DNA from: Rhynchospora pubera
Taxonomy: Eukaryota > Streptophyta > Magnoliopsida > Poales > Cyperaceae
NCBI GenBank assembly: GCA_028095005.1
Contig: CM051463.1
Coordinates: forward strand, 5,750,295-5,814,294
Reading direction: 5' to 3'
Length of the DNA: 64,000 bases
Part shown: positions 58,788-64,000 of the stretch, one piece after another
Layout: each line of letters begins with the position of its first letter
How positions within the stretch are numbered: position 1 is the first letter of the stretch
Translations under genes and position numbers: made by a program
The notes under the pieces: model-generated
What the model was told of the DNA's origin: nothing
Databases searched by the model: none
Seen by the model: only the letters and a program-made list of their open reading frames with translations

Positions 58788-58984
58788 TAAATGATATCTT
58801 TTCTTACTACCTGAATTCCAAAAGAAATGAGATCTAATTTTATCAATTTTTCTCCTAATTGCTACTAGCATTTGATAAAAGGAAAGCATATAAGTAGATA
58901 ACGAAGACAAAACACTCTTTGATCAAAATAATCTTTCCTCCATAAGATAAAAAAATTTCCCTGCCAACTTTGGAGTCTAGTATC

Positions 58985-59333
58985 ATAGTTTTTCTAAAAA
59001 ATCGGTTCTAAAGAGTTAAAAAAAAAAACGATTCATCTTTGACACTGGTTTTCATTATTAACCGGCACTAAAGATTGTATTTTTAGCACCGGTTAATAAC
59101 GAAAACCGGTGCTAAAGTTCAACTTCTTTTTTTAATTCTTTAGCACTGATTTTTTAAGAAAAAGAATGGATCAACTCTGACAACTATGACATTACTGCTG
59201 ATTATTTTTAAAATCGATTTTCTTAATAACAATTGTTAATATGTAATGAAAGATGGGTGTTCGACCACCATTTTTGTTTCAAAAAAAAATATTGTTAATA
59301 TGAAATTTCTAAAAAATCATTTCTCTTGTAGTG
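58985..59333. mobile_element. CACTA-like terminal remnant
   Basis: It ends TCTCTTGTAGTG, the inverted CACTA terminus. Inside lie ACCGGTTAATAACGAAAACCGGT-type hairpins (59080-59115). The left end is unclear. Confidence 0.45.
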
Positions 59334-59349
59334 CAGAATAGCTCTCTTA

Positions 59350-59508
59350 GATTCCGTTTGGATGCGTTGAGAAGTAGGAAGAAAGAAGATGGAAAGAAAA
59401 AAAAATTATAAACAATTCAAACTCTTCACAAATTTATACACTTCCCAATACTTCTTCTCACTTCTTTCCTTCTTCCCTTCTTCCCACACCTCATCCAAAT
59501 AACGGAGC
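59350..59508. mobile_element. Tourist-like MITE, copy 3
   Basis: GATTCCGTTTGGATGCG at the left and CATCCAAATAACGGAGC at the right, with GAAGAAAG-rich and CTTCTTTCC-rich arms like 58633-58787. The flanking 3-bp duplication is not clean. Confidence 0.6.
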
Positions 59509-59789
59509 TATAGATAGGTATAGCCATAGACATAATCAAATAAAAGTACTCAACAAGTTCCTCAAAATGTGATTGCATAGTTTCTACCCGTTTAGTTTCG
59601 AAATAAAACCAAGTTTGGATAGGTATAGCCTGAAGCGCTAGCAATTGCATTTTTTAACAACAGCCAACATACAAATTAGAACAAAAGATTCGTTCTGATC
59701 GGACACTGAACAACAGATTACGTTATAAGCATCTCGGGTCAGATTAAATATATTCGTTCCGAATTACACATCTATATCTATAGTATTAA

Positions 59790-60350
59790 TTAAAATGCGT
59801 GAGTGTCGTAGTCCGTTTTTTTGTTTTTGCCAGCGACACGACTTCGTTTGCGCAATGCTAAAGTATGACCCTCCTTTTTCTCCATCTATCCCGTGTCTCA
59901 TCTACTCATCTCCCATACTCAAGTCCGGGAACAGCACACGCCTCACTTACTCATTCACTCCCCGTTGGACCAAAATACCCTCCCCTCTCCCAATTCGTTT
60001 TTCGCTTATTTTTCTCAGAACTTAGCGCTGGAGCTTGATTTCTCTCTCGTCTTATTCCGGCTCCGCCTAACGACACACTTGGCCACTCTCCCTTCCGCTC
60101 GTTTTATCTGCGCAAACACTGGCCTCTTTCTTTCACCGAATTCGCATCTCTCTTCCGCTCGTGTTCGTAACGAAACCCTAGAAGTTCCATCGATCGGCTG
60201 AAACCGCCATCAGCTCCGCTCCAGTTCCACTTGGCAGCGGAGGCAAGAAGTTGTGAAAATCGCCTACTGATGGAATCTCTAACCTTCGATTTTCGAATCA
60301 CAGCAACCATCTCTTAACTTCTTCTTGGATAAGGTAATAATTACTTGAAA
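59790..60350 (+). other. CT-rich, possible leader or promoter region
   Basis: Less AT-rich than its surroundings, with CGAAACCCTAG and CT-rich tracts like plant 5' leaders and a possible donor AAG-GTAATAAT at about 60332. No convincing coding exon follows in the window. Could be the leader of a fragmented gene or part of an unknown element. Confidence 0.3.
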
Positions 60351-60359
60351 GGATTTACT

Positions 60360-61030
60360 CAAATTGTCTCAACTTTTGTGGATCGGACAATCAAATCTGC
60401 TTTTTGAGAATTTTGTAGGAACTACCATGAGGGTTATTTGATTTGTTCGTTTCTCTATGCATTAGTTTAATGCATTGGATGAACAGAAATCTAATTTCAA
60501 ATATGTTCAAGTTTCAGGAGTAATTGCAAATTTGTTTTAGTTCTCACTTTTTGTGTATAGACTTTTAGGAGTAATTGCAAAGTTGATGGTAAAAATGTCA
60601 ACTATACTAGTCACAAAAGGATATATATAAAAGCTATAAAAGGATACATATAAGAGTTACCAATGAAAGTTGGTCCTAATCAGTCTTAGTCACAAAAGGA
60701 TGGTAAGATGAATTAACATAAATATAAAAGTTACATATTTGAGTCAATCCAATCTAATACATTATCATCTGATATATTTGCAGGAACATCAAATTCTGTA
60801 GTAGATACGTCAGTTGTTGGTTAAACATTTTCTCTCGATTTGCCGATTTGCAAAACAACACCGAAACTCTTAAACTAACATCTCTTCTTAGTGCTTTATA
60901 GCTAGATTTATTGAAGAATGGATTAAAGCAAGTGTGGCACTTAGTTTGGAGCTTCAAGAGATTGCTTTGGTCTAGTTAGATTCAGTAGTTAAGGTTTAAT
61001 TAAACTCTAAACTCATCTCAATCAATTTGC
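60360..61030. other. Interval with no gene seen
   Basis: AT-rich DNA without a recognisable gene. The left end of the LTR that follows probably lies near 61000-61050, but I could not fix it because the matching 3' LTR is outside the window. Confidence 0.3.
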
Positions 61031-61058
61031 TGGTAATATGCTCAGTTTTTCTGTCCAG

Positions 61059-61769
61059 CGTCATACAACGCCAGTTGCCGTTACACAACGCAGAGTTAAT
61101 TCGATCTTAAATTGCAAATTCTCTGACAAGGTTGGAACAGCGTTACACAACGCTCAGTAGCGTTGTGCAACGTTAGTTCATTTGTTTTTAAACTAGTAAA
61201 TTCTATTATTTCCTCTTGTCAGAACGTTGTGCAACGCTAAGTAACGTTACACAACATTTCCGCTCCTATGTTGTGTAACGCTATTCAGCGTTGTACAACG
61301 TAGTCATGAAGCAGGCAACTCTGCATTGCTCAGACATCGATCAGCATCGATGCTGCATGCATGCTGCCATGTTCCATGCATCGTAGCGTTGTGTAACGCT
61401 CTAAACTTCGCTCAGACTTCGCTCAGTCGCTCTGGACGCGTAGTGCAACGCTGAATAGCGTTGTGCAACGGCGACGTTGTGTGACGCCAGTCAGCGTCGT
61501 ATGACGTTCTGACAATATTGTTTGAGTTTGTCAGTTCTGTCTTGTTTCTTTTCTTGACTTCGTTGTGCAACGCTACCAAGCGTTACACAACGCTCTGACA
61601 AGTTCCAACGGAACTGTCGAGCTTCTGCTTTGGATTTTTGCTGAAGCGTTGTGCAACGCTATACAACGTTACAAAACGCTCTGACAACTCACAACGTTAT
61701 TGTCTGTGACCGTTTGATTTTCCAACGGCTATTTCTGCGTTGTACAACGCCATATAGCGTTGTATAACG
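61059..61769. repeat. Phased array of paired 12-bp palindromes in an LTR
   Basis: Nine pairs of palindromes of the form CGTTGTGCAACG, each pair separated by exactly 8 bp (pair starts 61059, 61141, 61225, 61269, 61439, 61475, 61561, 61647, 61738), plus one single copy at 61387. Spacers are mostly of the form CYNNNNAG. The last four pairs recur at 86-91 bp and share a CTGACAA motif, so the array grew from an approximately 86-bp tandem unit. A TATA box follows 43 bp after the last pair. Confidence 0.85.
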
Positions 61770-61811
61770 GCAGAGTCTGTTTTGACTGGTTTTTGGAGCT
61801 GTTGGCGCCCT

Positions 61812-61821
61812 CTATATATAT
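61812..61821 (+). promoter_or_regulatory. LTR TATA box
   Basis: CTATATATAT, preceded by the palindrome array and followed by a plausible transcribed leader. It lies about 575 bp before the primer-binding site. Confidence 0.6.
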
Positions 61822-62388
61822 GGGGCCTCTTGGAACTGTTTAGACACTTTTTTTGAAACTTTTGAAACTCCTCCCTTTTGAGCTCCAACCAGTTAGACAT
61901 TACTCTCTCTTGTGTTTGAGCATTATTTTAGCAAAATCATTGAGATTAGAGTGTGCAAACCAATCCACTAGTGTTAATTGCTAGATTTGTTGAGTGATTT
62001 GGTTAGAGCCTCAATCCCTTGAGTGTTTGAGCTTGTTTAATTGAGTTAGGCCAATCCACCTTGAGAGTGATTGTAACAAGATGATTTGGTTTGAATTTGT
62101 AGTCCCGTTCGTTGTGGAATTGAACGGAGCGCGCCCATTTCGAGGTTGCGGAACTCCCGGAGACGTACGACTAAGGCTAGCACTTCCTAGCGGGTCGGAA
62201 CTCCGTAATATATCGCGTGTCACCTCTTTTCTTCTCTCTTTACTTTTCTTGAACTGTGAATTGCTTGTGTTTTGATTGTTTGTGTTAGACCAAGTTTGAA
62301 TTGAACCAAATATTGACCATACCGGTTTAGAACTTTGCTTTTGTGCCTATTTACCCCCCTCTAGGCCTTTAAATTAGGGACAACAAAG

Positions 62389-62400
62389 TGGTATCAGAGC
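62389..62400 (+). other. Primer-binding site of the 3'-most retroelement
   Basis: TGGTATCAGAGC, the initiator tRNA-Met complement, three bases after the probable LTR end ...ACAACA. Confidence 0.85.
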
Positions 62401-62445
62401 AGGGATTATCTTTTGACCATCTTGTTAGGTAGATAACCTTGATTC

Positions 62446-64000
62446 ATGGCCTCTAGGGTGATAGAAAAACCGGACAAGTTTGGTTCCACTTACAAGAACT
62501 TTCGTTATTGGAAGAGATGTATGGTTGTATACCTCAACTTGATTGATCTTTGGGAGGTTGTTGATAAGCCATACACACCAATAGTTGATAGTGAAGGTAG
62601 AGAAACCCATGCCTCTAAGACCATTAGGATCAAGAATGATAATGCCGTGAATGTCTTGTTAAATTCGGTACATGAGTCCATAGCGGCCATTTTTTGTAGC
62701 TCTACTAGTGCACATGAAATGTGGGTTTCTCTCTTGAACCGTTATGAGAGAAATTCTCTAATCAAAAGCTCTCGACAATTTGAGTTAGAGTCTAGATTGG
62801 ATAATTTCCGCATACGGGAAGGTGAATGCATCGAGGAGATGTATACTCGGTTTATACAATTGCTCGATGAATTCACTAACATAGGAGAGACCCTATCTAA
62901 TAGTCGTGTTATAGGAAGATTGCTTAGGGCTTTGGTGGGAAGACCTCAATTCGACACTTTCATCTCGACTCTTGAGACACAACAAAGGTCCCACAACAAC
63001 CTCACACCGGAGATCATCTATACCCATTACCGGTGCGTGGAAGAGAAGCTCAAGCAACTTGGAGAGTTGAAGTATGAGCCCAAAACCGTGGCATTGGCGG
63101 CAAGTGACAACAAGGCATCCCCTTCCAAGAACCGCCACAATGACAACCACCAAGGGAGACACCGCCACTCAAGTGACAAGGCCAAAGGCATCATCGACCT
63201 TGATGAGGACAAGCAAGGAGCCGTTCTCTCAAAGATGTTTCGAGCTATCATGATGTTTGAGGGAAAGTTCAACAAAGAAAGACTTGAGAATGACGAAAGA
63301 GCTCTTTGCTTCGTATGCCAAAAAGAAGGTCATACCATGTACTCTTGCTTCAAGCTCTTCCCTCACTTGAAGAAGGACAAGGAAGATGGTGGCAAGAGAA
63401 GGGGTGATGGCCGGTTCAAGTCGAAGAAGGGACACTACAAGAGCAAGAAGAAGGGTGAGAGAGCCATGCAAGCCACTTGGGACAACGATTCCGATTCGAG
63501 CTCATCCTCTCAATCCGATTCGGAATCCGAGTGCGACTTTGACAACCTTGCTCTTGTGGCTCAAGTGAATGATGTGGTGATGCCGGTGGATGACGACCTA
63601 GATGACTTGGTGAAGGAGGTCTTCAACGAGTTCAACCGAGGAAACATCTATGTGCATCCATTGAGCAAAGCTAGCCTTGATGAAGCATCATCCTCTACAT
63701 CGACTTTCACACAAGCTCCAACGACTATCCAAGAGGAACCATCCACAATTGCCATTGAAATGCCTAAGGTCACAAATGAGGTATTTCTAAACTCATTCTC
63801 TAGTAGTGATAGCGATTGTGATAGTGAGAATGACTTGAGCTTGAATGATGATGCAAACTTGCAATTTGATAGGTTGAATGATTATCTTGATGAGTCTCTT
63901 AAGACTATTGCTAGTCAAAAAGAGCAAATTAGTCTTTTGACGACTAAGGTGCATGATCTTGAATCTTTGGTGACAAGGTATAAGGGTATGATTGAAAGTT
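62446..64000 (+). CDS. Copia-type gag, 518+ codons, runs off the window
   Basis: Open frame from ATG at 62446 to the window end with no stop. It starts 46 bp after the primer-binding site. Residues about 10-200 form a copia gag core of the UBN2 type (KFGSTYKNFRYWKRCM, LWEVVDKPYTP). A CCHC knuckle CFVCQKEGHTMYSC lies at 288-301, followed by a Lys/Arg-rich basic patch, an acidic Ser/Asp stretch (DSDSSSSSQSDSESE) and, from about 470, a heptad-like coiled coil. Role: structural protein of the virus-like particle that packages the element's RNA. The length beyond the knuckle and the coiled coil fit SIRE-type gags. Protease and pol would lie outside the window. Confidence 0.82.
   Translation, partial: MASRVIEKPDKFGSTYKNFRYWKRCMVVYLNLIDLWEVVDKPYTPIVDSEGRETHASKTIRIKNDNAVNVLLNSVHESIAAIFCSSTSAHEMWVSLLNRYERNSLIKSSRQFELESRLDNFRIREGECIEEMYTRFIQLLDEFTNIGETLSNSRVIGRLLRALVGRPQFDTFISTLETQQRSHNNLTPEIIYTHYRCVEEKLKQLGELKYEPKTVALAASDNKASPSKNRHNDNHQGRHRHSSDKAKGIIDLDEDKQGAVLSKMFRAIMMFEGKFNKERLENDERALCFVCQKEGHTMYSCFKLFPHLKKDKEDGGKRRGDGRFKSKKGHYKSKKKGERAMQATWDNDSDSSSSSQSDSESECDFDNLALVAQVNDVVMPVDDDLDDLVKEVFNEFNRGNIYVHPLSKASLDEASSSTSTFTQAPTTIQEEPSTIAIEMPKVTNEVFLNSFSSSDSDCDSENDLSLNDDANLQFDRLNDYLDESLKTIASQKEQISLLTTKVHDLESLVTRYKGMIES

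Larger units (their letters stand above)
57176..58910 (-). mobile_element. LINE 3' end, minus strand, with nested MITE
   Basis: Reading on the minus strand from 58910: IRRKIDKIRSHFFWNSGSKK, then (after the MITE) ALVNWQTICSNYDHGGIGIK and a WHDSWFPG segment, then zf-RVT-like IPLKIKMFLWLLNKRRILT and a frameshifted CPSLETVDHLMFRC. A plus-strand T run at 57176-57194 is the likely poly(A) tail of the insertion. Several stops and frameshifts. A 155-bp MITE interrupts it at 58633. Confidence 0.75.
61030..64000 (+). mobile_element. 5' part of a copia-type (SIRE-like) LTR retrotransposon, cut by the window
   Basis: 5' LTR (left end uncertain, near 61030; right end at about 62385, ending GGGACAACA), primer-binding site, then a gag reading frame that is open to the window end. 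A gag with a C-terminal coiled coil suits the SIRE lineage of Ty1/copia. It is a different lineage from the element at 40119. Confidence 0.75.

Noticed and set aside
59893..60201. 102-codon plus-strand frame in the CT-rich region
   Set aside because: Its composition follows CT-rich leader-like DNA; no domain is recognisable, and overlapping frames exist on both strands.

Overview
The window reads as nuclear DNA of a flowering plant, most likely a eudicot. It is AT-rich and full of nested transposable elements, and its only recognisable host genes are a small cluster of plant family GT37 (xyloglucan-type) fucosyltransferase genes with the usual short first exon and long second exon. I did not try to name a species. 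No tRNA, rRNA, CRISPR or bacterial-type operon was seen.

Host genes. FUT-A (7146-9211, +) looks intact. FUT-B (38615 down to 26160, -) is a close inverted paralogue of FUT-A, cut in its second exon by a 10.4-kb CACTA transposon (26550-36925). FUT-C is only a C-terminal scrap (39157-39500, +). FUT-D (49440-51966, +) is a more diverged copy that looks intact. FUT-A and FUT-B, with their flanks, form a large inverted duplication, which lets each serve as an empty-site control for insertions in the other.

Layout. 1-7100: small non-autonomous elements (hAT-like with 8-bp target duplications, Mutator-like with 8-10 bp duplications), a possible gypsy LTR relic, and the end of a CACTA-like element abutting the FUT-A promoter. 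7.1-10 kb: FUT-A and flank. 10-16.4 kb: LINE wreck, MITEs and foldback elements. 16.5-23.8 kb: a GC-richer segment with no convincing coding sequence, holding degenerate tandem modules and four hairpins with covarying stems around one constant core. 24-38.7 kb: FUT-B and the CACTA, which carries an intact TNP2-type transposase gene and a second gene with a Ulp1/C48 protease domain. 39-45 kb: FUT-C and a young Ty1/copia element with one open gag-pol frame. 45.5-48 kb: a long-TIR Mutator-like element, a hAT-like element and a foldback. 49.4-52 kb: FUT-D. 52.6-59.5 kb: hAT-like elements, two LINE 3' ends and Tourist-like MITEs. About 61-64 kb: the 5' part of another copia-type element, whose LTR carries a phased array of paired palindromes and whose gag frame runs off the window.

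The most unusual signals are (1) the paired-palindrome array in the LTR at 61059-61769, (2) the four covarying hairpins at 21544-21685, (3) the CACTA with a Ulp1-like protease gene and hairpin clusters before both of its genes, and (4) the related tandem-repeat introns of its transposase gene.
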